Positions 46,103 to 58,635 of a stretch of 64,000 bases of DNA are shown in pieces (the stretch's first letter is position 1; each line of letters starts with the position of its first letter). The stretch is taken from the NCBI GenBank assembly GCA_000507305.1, contig DF239433.1, positions 18,847-82,846 on the forward strand. Reading direction: 5' to 3'. Source of the stretch: Breviolum minutum Mf 1.05b.01 (Eukaryota > Sar > Dinophyceae > Suessiales > Symbiodiniaceae). The position numbers were made by a program, and so were the translations under genes. The notes under the pieces were generated by a model that was not told the DNA's origin, did not search any database, and saw only the letters and a list, made by a program, of their open reading frames with translations.

Positions 46103-47100
46103 ACAAGTACTCTCAACTTCATCACTCACATCACTTTATTGAGTTCCCAAACGTTGTTGAAAAACTCCCGGTCAGCTGGACATTGGGTGCTGGATACAGC
46201 TCAGTGACCTGAGGCACCCCGTGGCGTTGCGAATGGTGAAGGTTTTGTGACTTAGGTATACACCCCTGAGTTCACAATCACATGACAGGCTGGAAAATCT
46301 CAATGTTCAATAGGAAATGCATCCATCTTCGTTCATGTTTTTTTTTTGTATTCCATGTTCATGTTAGTTTTTTTTTTTTTTGGGGGGGGGGGGTAGATCT
46401 CTAGTATTTCTCATTCAATTTGAGGGAGGATTCCCTTAGTATAAAAGCTGAAAACCACCAACATCCACCCTCCCTGAAAGCACCACTGGTTGACAGACAT
46501 GTTTACTGTTTATGAATCCAAGTTGGCTGCAACAAGGACATGTCATAAACAAACACAAATGAATAAATGTGCATACTGTAATATATAGTGAAGATGTATT
46601 TATTATGTGTAATTATATGAGGAACGGACTAAACCTATTACACCCGCGAAAAGACGTGGCTGAAATGGTCATCGTTTTTTGTGTGTCCCTCATCGTTCCT
46701 GAGGATTTAATGTTTGCAATAAAATCAGGCGAACATGTGTATCAAGAGTCATCGTTTTTTGTGTCACCACTATCGTTCCTGAGAGTTTCATGATGGTATC
46801 AAGTATCAATGTCCTGGTGTAACTGTTCCAAAATGTCTGAGGTTTTGGCGGGCGCTCATATCAAGATAGATATATTATTATATTATGTATTGTTATGGAC
46901 AGTATGTTTGTCTATGTTATATAGAAACGATATGTTTGTACTTATAGTCGTATTTAGTGAAGAGTACATATCTCAATCGTATCTCATGAACAAACATATT
47001 ACAGAAATCCCAACTGCTGATTTGTCTGGACAACTGTTTTTTCCGTTCAACCAAACCACCGCAACATCAAGATCTACAACAAGCAAGGCAAACAAATCAC

Positions 47101-47161
47101 CTGCAATTGTCGTACCCCTGGTCTTCCAAAATTGACGGACCTTTGGAAAGTGAGATTTCTT
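47101..47161 (-). CDS. candidate short acidic exon
   Basis: EISLSKGPSILEDQGYDNC between a T-rich tract ending CGCCCAAG and TTGCAG|GTGATT. Sixty-one bases, consistent with its phases. Confidence 0.42.
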
Positions 47162-47842
47162 CTTGGGCGTTTGGAAAAAACAAATAACACATTACCAAAC
47201 GACCTACTTGAAAAAAAAAACACTTTTCCCATTCCACTATTGGTTGAGTACCCCCCTGAAAACTGACATGACAACAGAGAACCATATTTTTAATAATAGT
47301 AGATACATCTTTCTGAATGGTTGGTTTCCATCGTCATTTGTTCGTTTTCCGGGGTGTAATAGGTATTCCTATCATGGACTACAAGAATCCCTATCACCAA
47401 GGGGTAGTATTAAAAAAATATTCCCAGCAGCAACAGCTGATCCAAGAACCAAAAAAACGTCCCATTGTTTGGGATACCCCTCCCTAAAACATCCTAATAC
47501 TAACAGCAAAGGCCCCTTGAAACTAGGCTTTAAAAAAAAAACAAGAGGTTTTTTTTTTCATCTTCTAGCAACCCAGTGATTCAGGTGTGCCTAGTTTTTG
47601 GGGAGGGAGGCTACTGGGCAGCCAGCCATAGCCAGCCGTGTTTCTTTGTTTAAGAGATCCAAATCCCAACTTTTTTTGTCGATGACAGTGGGGCCGCCCC
47701 AGCAGGGACTTGGATAGTCATAGCATTTTACATGAAAGCCAGTTTTCCCCAAAACAGGGGGTCATTTTATATTGCCAACCCAAAAAAAGTGCACTTTTTT
47801 CATGGAAATCCCGAAAACTTTGCCATACATTTGCATCACGTT

Positions 47843-48018
47843 TTATCCCGCCCAAATTGGGTCCCATTTAATAACCACCCCCAAAACAAAAAATGCGGCA
47901 CCACCATCAGGTTTCCATACATAGAGCATTTGGCTGTGCTCAACATAGTTTGTGGTCAGCACCGTAATGGCATTTCCCTCTGCCTGAAACGACGTGAATG
48001 GTTGGTAGTACCCCTCAG
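47843..48018 (-). CDS. candidate terminal exon, unidentified
   Basis: After GTATCAACAG the frame runs 57 codons to TAA: EGYYQPFTSFQAEGNAITVL, then VEHSQMLYVWKPDGGAAF. Its aromatic and glycine-rich composition looks like a beta-rich globular C-terminus. A plus-strand frame overlaps but is Asn/His/Lys-rich and less credible. A GTG|GTTATT donor near the end would be an alternative to the stop. Confidence 0.52.
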
Positions 48019-48631
48019 CTGTTGATACCCCCCAAAAAACAACTTCTACAACCTAAACAATTCGAATTTTCCTAACAACTAAGGGACATTTCTGTCGGGT
48101 TCCATTACACAGCCCTCCTGTCTTTTTGTGGCACACCTCCAAAATTACACCAAAACTTGCATGCTGCATTGTCAAAATATCTGGGGAAATTACTATGATT
48201 CCTAAGGTCCTAAACCTGAATTAAGGGGATTTTGTATGGATTCCCTTGCTTTTCACCACCATTTCAGGTGACCTCGGCTGAGTTTGCCCGTAAAATATAC
48301 CCGCCCTTAGATTCCAGTAAACATCACAGTCTTTGTATCGTTGCGTCATAAAATACGCAAAAAAGACCCTTCAACTTTGGAAACAAAATGACTGACTGGT
48401 GGCAGAGTCATAGGGTGACTTTGCTTCATCATCGTACTGATGGGAATGTGTTAATAAACCACAACAAGAGTAAGTCAACAAAACCCTGAAGTAAAAATTG
48501 GATCAACCGGTGTGCCCTCAAGTGGGAACAGAACCCTTGACTTGTCGGATGTAATTACAACCTAAACAACCAGGGTTTTTTCTCATTGCTCAGTCATATT
48601 CTATCCATATCCAAAATCGACTAGATACCGA

Positions 48632-48774
48632 CTAGTTGTTTTCCTCCCCAGTTCTGTTGCAAGGACCAAACCCTTTTCCTTTTAGGAGACAACAACTTTG
48701 CGCCTCACAAACGAAGATGAAGTGACGATAGATGGACACGCCTCTCAGCATTCGTTCACGAAAATCCTCATGCC
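48632..48774 (-). CDS. candidate exon, basic
   Basis: Frame with HEDFRERMLRGVSIYRHFIF and KGKGFGPCNRTGEE, ending TAG at 48632. It lies just downstream (minus sense) of a GTTGATGG element (48806-48895) whose end would provide an acceptor for an adjacent frame, so the exact start is unclear. Confidence 0.38.
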
Positions 48775-50639
48775 CTCATGACGAAGCCATTCCCATTGAC
48801 ATACTGTTGATGGAAAATATCCAACATATCCCAAACACTCACCTGGAATGTACGAAACCCTGTAAATAGTCGGATAAACTATCTCTTCCATCACTGTCCT
48901 ATTGTTCTATCAAAATTTGGGATGTGGAAAATATCGGAATGTCACACAAGCCGTTGATATATTCAGTCTGCAGAAAAGGAACCGGAATGTCAGTGTAAGT
49001 GCAAATACATACATTTGAAACACCAAAATATCACAATCACATTCGTAATAAGAAAAGGGAACTATACCTGTCATTTCAGGATCAACATCTCACCATCACA
49101 ACAAACAACTAGTCTTTGATCAACATCTGTATAGTAATTGTGGCAAACAGCTGATCTGCAAACAGCAAGCTGGTGTCGTTTGATCAGGGATTAATTTATT
49201 GATTCCAATGGACCCTGTTCTTCAGAATGGGAAGGACAGATCCCTGTTCTTTTTTATCTTTAATTCCCAAACATGCAATCTTGCGAGGCCTTTCGGAATA
49301 CGATAAATTAATAATCATCTACAACTTCGTCTTTCAAATTCCTTGTGATTTGGTGTCAAAAGGACCTCCAAAACACCTCATGAAAAGGGTTTTGAGGTGT
49401 TCCTTTCACACCTTTCTGCAAGGCACCACGGGAAATGTTCCACGCCAAAACAAAGGGAGCCCAAATCACAATGAATTTTCGCCCCAAAAATTTCAACGAA
49501 TAAATACCTAACATTATATAGGGAAAATGCTGGTACCCTTGGGATGGTAGCCTTAATAATCAACCCTGTTTGCACCTTGTTTAGTGGGTATCTATTGGGT
49601 ATATGTTGTTGAACTTGGCAATCAACCAACAAAAATCATCAGATTCTTATGGGATCTTATGGGTAACAACTTAAGTGGTTAGGCCACAACATCCTCTCCA
49701 AACCAATTTTAGGGGCTGCGAACCACCCTGCAGAAATCATCCCTCCAATTTTTGCCATCTAATAAGTAGGTTGTTGACAAACCTGTCTTAACATCTAATC
49801 TGAGATGTCTTTTTTAGGGACTTGATGTGTGCATCCCGCCATATACCGTGATCTTGGGCACACCAACCAACAGGTTCGTAGAGGCTCTCATTGTAGTAGG
49901 CCTGGAGCGAATTTGGAGATGACTCAATTCTCGTTCACCAGTAGAAGAAGTGAACACCATTTTGTCAATGGAGTTTCCTGGTTCCCTTAATAGGTGGTAG
50001 GTACCATATAAGTGTATACCACTTATGTACCACTTATATATTGCCTATTGGGTGATTATATATATCACCTACCACCTATTAAGCGAACCAGAAACAGCTA
50101 TTGATTTTGGTCTCATAAACTAAATCAGCCTATAGAACTCTCTGGATTGAAAGGGATATATGACTGAAAATGACTGAAACATGGGTACAACCACCAACAC
50201 TATTTCATTGCTTGGTGAATGCCATATCAACCACCTTGCCCTCTCCGGATAGGTTGGTGCAGCAAATCATGACACCAAGAGGTTACCAGGCAGCGGGTTC
50301 CACCAGGCAGAGAATGGAAGATGGCCATATAAAATTCTATAGTGTCAAGCAAATGGCTGTCACTTTTATACCCCATACCATCCATGTAGATGGTATATTT
50401 ACCTACATTTCATTGATTTATATGGTAGATCTATGGATGCTATGGGTACTGTTCTACCAAAACAAACAATTATATACGAAAAAACATAATAAAACAAACA
50501 AAACCTCGTTGCGTACCTTTTTGTTCTCGCTGCTGAATCAGTGTCCTGAAAGACCGGCAGTGCGCGTAGTGCAAAAGCAAAACAGCTGGTCAAGATCCAC
50601 TGGGCACTGTGACGGCAGTGCAATACAACCATGTGCTTG

Positions 50640-50804
50640 ATGATTATGGTATATTCGACATATATAAATTATATGCTTGTAATCGCCATGTATAGATTTG
50701 CTATAACAAAAACATGTGTATACAATGAGACCACAATCTAGATCAACATCCAATGTCATTGAATTGAACTGATGGTCAGTTATAACATCTGACTCATCTG
50801 CCAT
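50640..50804 (-). CDS. possible start of the next minus-strand gene
   Basis: The ATG at 50804 opens MADESDVITDHQFNSMTLDV, 144 bp downstream of the stop of 50948-51930 in the same direction. A second frame lower down (about 50517-50640) is Arg/Ala-rich and ends AAAAAG|GTACGC, but joining the two needs an intron I could not place. Head-to-tail order fits dinoflagellate arrays. Confidence 0.33.
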
Positions 50805-50947
50805 TGTACAGTGGTGAGCAGGGACGACCAGCAAAAAGAACTTGTATGTTTGCAAGAGAACAATACAAGTATTCAAACGGGAGCAGATAACAGCTTAGTA
50901 GGAGTCAAAACTCCCCGAACAGCCGCATTGCATCCACGGTTTTTTAT

Positions 50948-51930
50948 CTACGATCCGTAGGCCAGTGGCTTTGCGGATGCTCCCTTGGTGTTCAGTAAAT
51001 TGAAGCAAGAGAATATGGGAGCACCCTCAGCTGGTGGCATAGCACACTGATCCCAGAAGCACAAACGAGTGCTCACTGAAGAACACAACTTGCCACCTTC
51101 CATTGGAGTTGCCAATTTGGTGCCAGCCTTGATACACAACTCCTTGGTCTGGACGGCAAACAAAGGACGACCATTGGCTTGTGGTGCAGAGAAGCCGATA
51201 CCAAAGCAGAAGATGTAGTAAAGCCAAAAGGTATCACCTTGGAGGGGATTTTTTTTTCGGATTTGGCTTTGGCGGGGCTGGTGAGTTTTAGATGATTTCT
51301 ATGCCTGGAATCCAAGGCATACCCAACATAAATCTTCTCCCTAGAATAATGGTGGTGAAAATTTTCGTGATGAATAGAATCTACCATGGGATTCATATCC
51401 GTAAAAAATCACCAACTAAACAAATCCCATAGTCACCAAAGCTGGTAGACCAATCGAAGAGCTGTTGGCCACTCCATCCGTCACCACCTGCAAGCTTTTT
51501 ATTGAAGCAAACGCAAATTGGTGATCCTGGGGCTGGAGGTAAGGAGCACTGGTCCGTGAGGCATAGGCAAACACGGATGTTGGAGCAGAAAGGGTCACCA
51601 ATATCGGTCATCTCACACTTGCTGTGAAGGCAAATGTTTACAGCTTCACCTCCAAAAAATGGATTTCCAACAGCTCCAATGCCAACACCTTCCTGAAAAT
51701 TTGCTTGTGAGTTGATGCCAAGAAAAAAAGTTCAAAAAAAAACTTCTCCCAAAGTGGTGGGATTTATATATGGTGATTGTTATTTACCATGCTAGAAATC
51801 CCTAAAAATTCATCAAAAAAATACACCAAATCCAAGCTTCGCAGAAGCAATAGTTCAACCACCAAAGCTCACTGAACATCTTGTCCCGGTCCAGGTTGGG
51901 AGAGATGTCCGACTTGGCAATGTCAGGCAT
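50948..51930 (-). CDS. complete three-exon gene: internally duplicated Cys-rich membrane-type protein, 192 residues
   Basis: Exons 51843-51930 (MPDIAKSD start, ending TTC T|GCGAAG, a GC donor), 51488-51688 (ends GCAG|GTGGTG) and 50948-51237 (after CCTCCAAG, ends TAG). All junctions keep phase and total 579 bp. The protein holds two ~80-residue copies. Copy 1 has WWLNYCFC/VGIGAVGNPFF, then CLTDQCSLPPAPGSPICVCF. Copy 2 has FWLYYIFCFGIGFSAPQ, then CFWDQCAMPPAEGAPIFSCF. Shared features: an aromatic FWLYYxFCxGIG stretch, G-x-P, LCI and DQC-x-PPA-x-G-x-PI-x2-CFN. Such Cys-rich repeat proteins are familiar in dinoflagellates, but function is unknown; membrane association is inferred. AACACAAG directly before the ATG fits spliced-leader addition. 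Confidence 0.8.
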
Positions 51931-52427
51931 CTTGTGTTTCTACGCGGATCGGGGGGTCTGAAAGCCACGGGAAGGTCTACGAAGCGGCTGCCGGGGCGGA
52001 GAAGAAGAATTTGGAAACTCCCCAAGCCAGGTCCAGAAAATCAGCATTTCACTGACGAAATGATCTCCTAAACTACGACTTTAGGGTGTCCAGCTGGAAG
52101 TGATGCTTAAGGATCGTTAGCTAAGTTGGTTTATAAATTTTATAATCTATTTATGGGACCTACGCCCCCTCCTTATACAGGGTTGTAGATTTGGCCCTGA
52201 ATCAAAGCCAAACCTTGGAAACCAATATTTAGATCCCTAGGTACCATCCGTGGCTTTGTTTCCTAAAATGTACCGGGGACAAATCTGCAACCTCGTTATA
52301 TAGGGGTCAGTCAATCCACTAATCCTAAGTATCAGCAGGACATCTCAGGCCCGATTACCCAATCTGAATCTGAATGGGAGGAAATTCAGGAACTGACTGA
52401 TGACTGCAAAAGTATACCACCAACCTT

Positions 52428-52541
52428 ACAATCCCTGAAACTAACAGCAAAAGCCCCTAAAAATGGTGGGTTTCCAATAGGAAACGATCGTCTCCCAACC
52501 ATCCATTTTCAGGGGTTATGTTAGTTTCAGGGAGAGTATAT
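52428..52541. repeat. palindromic element, CCTGAAACTAACA family
   Basis: ATCCCTGAAACTAACAGC pairs with GTTATGTTAGTTTCAGGGA; core AATAGGAAACGATCGTCTCC. Confidence 0.85.
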
Positions 52542-52587
52542 CACCACCAACCAATCTTTGGTTGACAGATACAGTGGCGGTGTCATA

Positions 52588-52717
52588 TATCGTCGTCCTC
52601 GTCGTCCTCGTCGTCATCGTCATCATCGTCGTCATCATCATCATCATCATCGTCATCATCGTCGTCCTCGTCGTCATCGTCATCATCGTCGTCGTCATCA
52701 TCATCATCATCATCATC
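52588..52717. repeat. TCG/TCA/TCC trinucleotide tract
   Basis: About 130 bp of CGTCATCATCGTCGT-type codon-sized repeats. The minus strand translates as poly-Asp with some Glu and the plus as His/Arg. Comparable ATG/GAT tracts are at 53202-53268 and 59459-59540. Confidence 0.92.
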
Positions 52718-53199
52718 CAATATTAAGATACATGTCCGGAAACATCCTCCCCCCAAAAATGGCACAAAAAATTCTAGATTTCCCAGGGCAAAGGCCTTGA
52801 GCCTGAAGGGCCAGGCGGCTCAGCTGAGTCCCTGACACCACTGATACTGGGAGCATATTGTCCACCCCACATCAGAGTTGGCCTTGCCGAAATTGGAGGC
52901 ACAGAACCAAGTTGCGTTTTGCAAATTGTGCGAACCTGATGAAGCCTTCATTTGTAGGATGGTTGGGTACTTGGAGGATCATCCCATTTAGGATACGTGG
53001 TTAGGATCACCCCAATTTACCCTCCAGTAAAATAACATGGCAATGAAATATCCCCATTTTCAAGAGGAAATACATCTTCAAAGGGTCCATGAACCCATTT
53101 TTCTGGAGGGTATACTCCTTTATAGAGGAAATTTCCTCACTGATATCAGGGGCTTCACACCCCATCCCAATTTGCTAATGTCTCTAGATGTCTGTCAGC

Positions 53200-53201
<2 letters not shown>

Positions 53202-53251
<50 letters not shown>

Positions 53252-53268
53252 AATGCTGATAATGATAA
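53202..53268. repeat. GAT trinucleotide tract
   Basis: Uninterrupted TGATGATGATG... followed by degenerate GATAATGATAATAATGA sequence to about 53290. Confidence 0.92.
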
Positions 53269-54448
53269 TAATGACTAACTAATAATAATGAAAATGCACA
53301 ATGCACAAATCTACAGCAGATACTGGTGATACTGAAAATGACATCATGATTGCTATGATGACCATGGTGACATTGATGTCAATGATGCTGAATGTGATAA
53401 TGCTCATGTGATGACATGTCTTGGCTACGCTAATGCCTAAAACCCACCCAACTCAGTTGCTCCTTTCAGTTAGTCATCATATTAGGATAAGCAACAACCA
53501 TAGAGTATGTTGTTTCTACCACCTTATTACCTTATGTTCAATGTGCAAAATCCTTCACTTTCATGTAAGCCCTTGCCCAATCCAAGGCAAATATGACATC
53601 CAATGCCATCCATGGATATGAAAATTGACATTGCTTGTGGTCTTATCAGAAAAGGGACAAAACTCACTTAGCACCAATGTACCCTGAAATAAAAGTTTGA
53701 ACCTCATTTTCCCTACTAAATATGTAACGCCAAAAAGTTTAAAAAGTTTAAGCATTGGCCGAGTAAGAAAACACGCAAACACAATCACATGGCGTGCAAA
53801 AGTGCAGAGATTCAGATAGAGAATATTGGAATGTTCAAAGAACTATGAACGTGTCTGAAACAAACAATATGCCCATTATATTTTTGTATTGTATACAAAT
53901 TTCATCTTGAACCCTTGCTGACACTCCTTTCACATACACCCCAGAAGTTTAACATAGCCCCTCAAAAATGATAGTTGGAGGACGATCCTTTCCTTTTAGG
54001 GCCCGGTAAATTTTCAGGGGTAAACTGTAAACTCGCTGTTAAACTGCCAGGGAGTTTTCCAACATGATCTACCCAACTGAAACATATTAAGTATTGTAAT
54101 TGATTATAATGTGCAAATTTCATAAATTTCCGATCCCTAACACTTAAACAACTCACAACTCATGTAACTCATGACTCATGACCCAAATGTTTCACATCAC
54201 TTTTAAAAAAAAGAACGGACCGTTTAACAAACAACGGCGGTTAACGACGCATTGACGGGTCGATGAGTTTCCCCGACCTTTCACCCTGATGAGCCGGATG
54301 ACTTGGATCTCTCCTTCGCGGTGTTGAAGTTCTTTCCCCCCGTGAAAAACACGGTGCTGTGTTTAAGGTTGATCCCCCGTTTGGCGATATGGAAGTTAAG
54401 ATCAATGGTGATTGTGACTATAGACGACATAGCTTATGTAAAGACAAA

Positions 54449-54553
54449 CTGTTGATGGAAGAAATCCCCAAGAACCACCGTTTGGATGCATAAAACCCTG
54501 GAAATGATGGGATATTTACCATATCAACTGGTGCAGGATTTCTTCCATCAACC
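54449..54553. repeat. GTTGATGG-family palindrome
   Basis: CTGTTGATGGAAGAAATCCC pairs with GCAGGATTTCTTCCATCAACC; the left half has CAAGAACCACCGTTTGG in place of the usual GCACCAG box. Confidence 0.85.
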
Positions 54554-55645
54554 GTATTACCAACCCAAACAATGCACTGACTATATAATTACCCATTTTG
54601 GCTTTTTTTCATACAATACAAAGTTGTGGCTATATTTTTTGAGGGATTTCCCTTATAGAAGCACTGTTTGGGTTGGTAATAGAAACCTCTGTTTTCAGTG
54701 TTATTTTTGTTTCAAATGGTTTTTCGCCTTTGTTTTTTGCAGAACAGTATTCATAGCCGATCCAATTCACAAAACGATATTTTTACCTATCCATTTACGG
54801 TTGATTTTGATGGTTTTCATGGGATGGTTTTCATAGATTTTTTTCGTCCCGTGGATGCGGGCTGGGCTTCCGAGATATTTTGGATTTCAGGTGACGTTTT
54901 CTTTTTGAAGCTAAACGATGACTTATTTTTTTGTAAATCATATGTGCCAGGGTCAATCAACTCCTTATATTGGGCATTAAACTCATCCCACCTTTAGTGA
55001 TGGGAATCCTTATAATAATTGGTATACTAAGGCCTACTATTGGGTTGATGAGTTTATCCCTATCAACTATATGGAAACAATGGGAGTTTAGACCCCAGCA
55101 CCTGTCACAATCAGTTGTGTGGCATAGTGGCATATTTCCGTATGAGTGATTGCCTTTTTGTCAAGTGAGACTTGGCACCACAAAAACCATCAACAAAAAC
55201 AATCGTGAAGTTGACACGGTATCTTTTTTCATAGCAGCTTTAGGGTCCGGTCATAACAATCCCCATACCATCCGTGGGACTGGTATATGTACCTACATTT
55301 CATTGATGTTTATGGTAAATAATTCATGGGACTGGTATATTTACTGACATGAATGGTTGATTTTTTAATAATGAAAGGTGGTAAACAAAAAAAACGTTCG
55401 TCCCATGAATGGTATATCTAAAAACGACCGACCCGAATCCTTGTCTGAAGTGGACTAAGGACTAAAAACTAAAAACCTTACAAATACACCCGATTAACGG
55501 CTGGAACCTACAGCCATCACCCATTTAGACAGGAAAATGATCTGAACCAAACCTCCAGGGAATTATGTTCCAGCCGTTAATCTTCAGGGGGTGTTTGACA
55601 TCTTTTCTTGAAGCAGTGAAGCCTAAAACTAAAAAAGTTTGACAC

Positions 55646-56043
55646 TCAGGTTGCATGTCCATCCTGCTTTACCATATGGGGGGTTCCAAAAATAGGGGTA
55701 CCCCCAAAATGGATGGTTTATAATGGACAACCCTATTAAAATGGATGATTTGGGGATACCATTATTTTTGGAAACACCCATATTGTTGGGGGTATATAAA
55801 TGTCTAATGATATACCGGGTGATTGTTTGAGACATTGTCTTCCATTACGAGCTTTCTAACATCATCAAATTTGTCTGAATATTCATCTTCCATACTGTTG
55901 ATGGCTGAAATCCTGCACCAGTTGATAGGTAGTTTATCCCACTATTTGCAGCTTGTTGCACATTCCTGGCGGTGCAGAAATTCTTCCACCTTCCATATAT
56001 GCCACCTTTTTTGGTTGAACCCAAAAAATCCATCCGATCAACC
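55646..56043 (-). CDS. three-exon gene end, first intron is a GTTGATGG element
   Basis: Exon 55990-56043 (DRMDFLGSTKKGGIYG) ends GGAAG|GTGGAAG. The palindromic element 55895-55989 is the whole intron and ends GCCATCAACAG. Exon 55816-55894 (EDEYSDKFDDVRKLVMEDN) continues in phase and ends CCG|GTATAT. The second intron holds a GGGTGTTTCC element (55678-55790) and ends GTAAAGCAG. The last exon gives DGHAT and TGA at 55646. Acidic, Asp/Glu/Lys-rich product of unknown role. Confidence 0.5.
55895..55989. repeat. GTTGATGG-family element coextensive with an intron
   Basis: The plus strand starts CTGTTGATGGCTGAAATCC and ends GCAGAAATTCTTCCAC; GCACCAGTTGATAGG and GCGGTGC boxes inside. On the minus strand it runs GTGGAAGAA ... 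CATCAACAG. Confidence 0.82.
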
Positions 56044-56493
56044 CTCAAAAATCACCTGAAAAGGATGGATTGATGGCTATCCACGCCACTTCCCAACATG
56101 GAAGTTGAGTGGATTTGCGCCATCCATCGATCTACTTGATCACTACTAGGTGGTGACCAAAATGCTTCAAAAACAACAAAAAAACAACACGTATACCCCA
56201 CTTGGAAGGATGTCGAAGTTAGGATGGATTCCAATGGTTGGTTAGGATAGTATTTCACCTACGAAAATACATGTTTTTTTTTTTTGTTGGGGTGATTTTT
56301 GTTCACCCACTGATCCCCATCCACACGGAACCGTCCCGGAATCCCGTGACTGACTCCTGTATCCAAGAAGTAGCTTCACCAGGCGATTGTTGCGACGATC
56401 TGCTACCTCAGGCCGATGGGTTTTCGTGATGGAAAATCACCAGAAAGCGGCCCATGGTGAGGATAGATTTATATGACCCGGCCGGAATACACT

Positions 56494-56622
56494 TAGAGGT
56501 TCAGGATACTTAGTACCTGGTTATATGTAGGTTTATAACATTAGTTAGGGGACATATAACCCACTCATAGGGGTTAGGCCCTGGTTACTATCCACTTACT
56601 AAGTATCCTGAACCTCTAAGCA
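56494..56622. repeat. palindromic element, AGGTTCAGGATACTTAGTA family
   Basis: TAGAGGTTCAGGATACTTAG pairs with CTAAGTATCCTGAACCTCTA. Same family as 9474-9606. Confidence 0.85.
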
Positions 56623-57348
56623 TATTCTCAAATAATGATGATTAGGGTGTCCTTCATCACCTCCAAAATGCATAGTAGGTTTCATTACCATACTCAGAGG
56701 GTGATTGGATATACCGAGGGTGAAGAATCATATTGGGGCCCGCTTCATAAGTAAAAGAAACACCAATCCAAGCTGAAATACCGCACATTTGTAGAAATTT
56801 TGTGATAAGGAGTTTTGAGAAGAGCTAATATAGATATGTATGTGTTCATGATAATCCTTGAGCTATCTACAGTATATTGAATATAGTGTGTTTGAACAAA
56901 AAATATGTTGTGAGTTGTGTTGTGTTGATATATTCAAAGGTTGTTTCAACACACCTTTGGAACACACCCCTAAACCTTTTACCAACAGGCTATGAAGGGA
57001 TTCCTTTCATACTTGGCTTGGGGGATTGCCTGGGGTGTGCTCTAAGGGTGTGTTGCAATTTTCTTGGATATATGTGATAACAAGCGTTAAAGATATTATA
57101 CTGATACTATCAATTAGATATTAGATGTAGTACCTTCAATTTTTTGCCAACCTGCGAACACATGCCTAAAACATGTGGGATATCACTATTAAGCTAAGTA
57201 TTGTTTTTTTGGGGAACACTTTCACAACGATGAAGATACTATCTAACCAGTGTTACAGGGTTTTTAGCAACCCGCAATACATGTACATGACTCTCTTTTT
57301 CCAAAAGGATATTTCCCGGTATGAGTTGGTGCTGAAGGCTCAAAGTAA

Positions 57349-57561
57349 ATGATGAACGTCCTGCAGCGAATAGAATATAGAGTTGAACTATCACCAAAGA
57401 ACGCTGAATCTAAAAATGACGGAAATCGTAGGATGCTGTCTGTAGCTTTATGGGCAAATAAGTTGAGTATGGTTGAGTACCCAATATGGCTACGAGTACC
57501 ACTTCCTTGCAAGTGGGAGGATCATTTGATGTCGTCAATAGCCTCATTTCATAACCCATAA
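57349..57561 (+). CDS. ATG-to-stop frame of 70 codons, weak plus-strand candidate
   Basis: Begins MMNVLQRIEYRVELSPKNA and ends SFHNP before TAA. Hydrophilic with balanced composition, lying in a region without palindromic elements. The minus strand is also open here (57264-57512). No splice sites or family recognised. Confidence 0.28.
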   Translation: MMNVLQRIEYRVELSPKNAESKNDGNRRMLSVALWANKLSMVEYPIWLRVPLPCKWEDHLMSSIASFHNP

Positions 57562-57960
57562 ATAGCTTGCCCAAGGACAAGCATAACTTGAAACTCGGCT
57601 ACTGCTCATCATCAAGTCTTTGATAGATTCCCATTAGGATATAAATCAAATGTCGAAAGAATGTGAGGAAAATGAGGCCGCCCGCTGTCTAAAGCTGTCT
57701 AAAATCCTGCTTGTTGAACCGGTACATCAGGAGATCCCAACCTCCTGACTCATCCGTGTTTTTAGTTACTTAGTGACTAAGTACATGCAAAAGTGCAAGC
57801 GTGACATCCTCATTTGCACCCATATTGTGATGAATCTAGGGTTTACAGGCTGTTTTTTTCACTCATAACAGGGGGGCCACTGCTCTAGGATATCAATCTA
57901 TCAAGGCATTCTGAAGATTTAAATACAACTTACTGTTGCATTAACAAACAACTCTTTCTA

Positions 57961-58227
57961 ATGCAACAGGAAGTTGTAGACAGCTCTTCAAAATCTTTGT
58001 TATTGCAACAGGAAGAAAATATGAAGAAGCTGCATGGGTTACCAACCTATACACTAGGGCGGACTGGTGAGCACTCGTTGGGGCTCATTTTTTTGTTTGT
58101 GGCTCTCGTGGTTCAAACGGCTCTGTCTGCACCGGGATCCCGGCGAAAACTGCCGCCATCACAGGGCCAAAGAAACTTTCATCTGAGCAGGGTGAAAACG
58201 CGACAAACGTTTCTTCCCATGGCATAG
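57961..58227 (+). CDS. ATG-to-stop frame of 88 codons with one hydrophobic segment, weak
   Basis: MQQEVVDSSSKSLLL start, a membrane-like stretch LGLIFLFVALVVQTALSA at residues 40-57, a basic C-terminus and a TAG stop. The antisense frame (C-terminal EPFEPREPQTKK) is equally coding-like, so strand is unresolved. Confidence 0.28.
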   Translation: MQQEVVDSSSKSLLLQQEENMKKLHGLPTYTLGRTGEHSLGLIFLFVALVVQTALSAPGSRRKLPPSQGQRNFHLSRVKTRQTFLPMA

Positions 58228-58635
58228 ACACTAAACACGCACTAAAGTGCTCTTTATCCAGAAACTTCAAAAAGACTAATTATAATCATATGTGCCATGG
58301 CCTAAACTCCTTACATTGGGGATAGTCATCCCACCTTGAATAGGTAATCCTTATATAAAAATAAGTTTAAAAAAAAACGTAACTGTAAGTTTGATGACCA
58401 TCCCCTACCATAGGACAACAATGGAATTGTCTACTCCTCAATTATGCCGTGATCTCCCAAGAAAAGCACAACCTGGCAAGGTTGTACTTCATACTTATTT
58501 GTTCAAAGATTTCAATGTTTTTTGGTTAGCTTTTTTTAAATTAGGACATATGGCTATATATATATATGATAGTTGAATCATATAAATCAATACACATATT
58601 ATCATATATATAACATCAACATGTCCAAGATGCAT

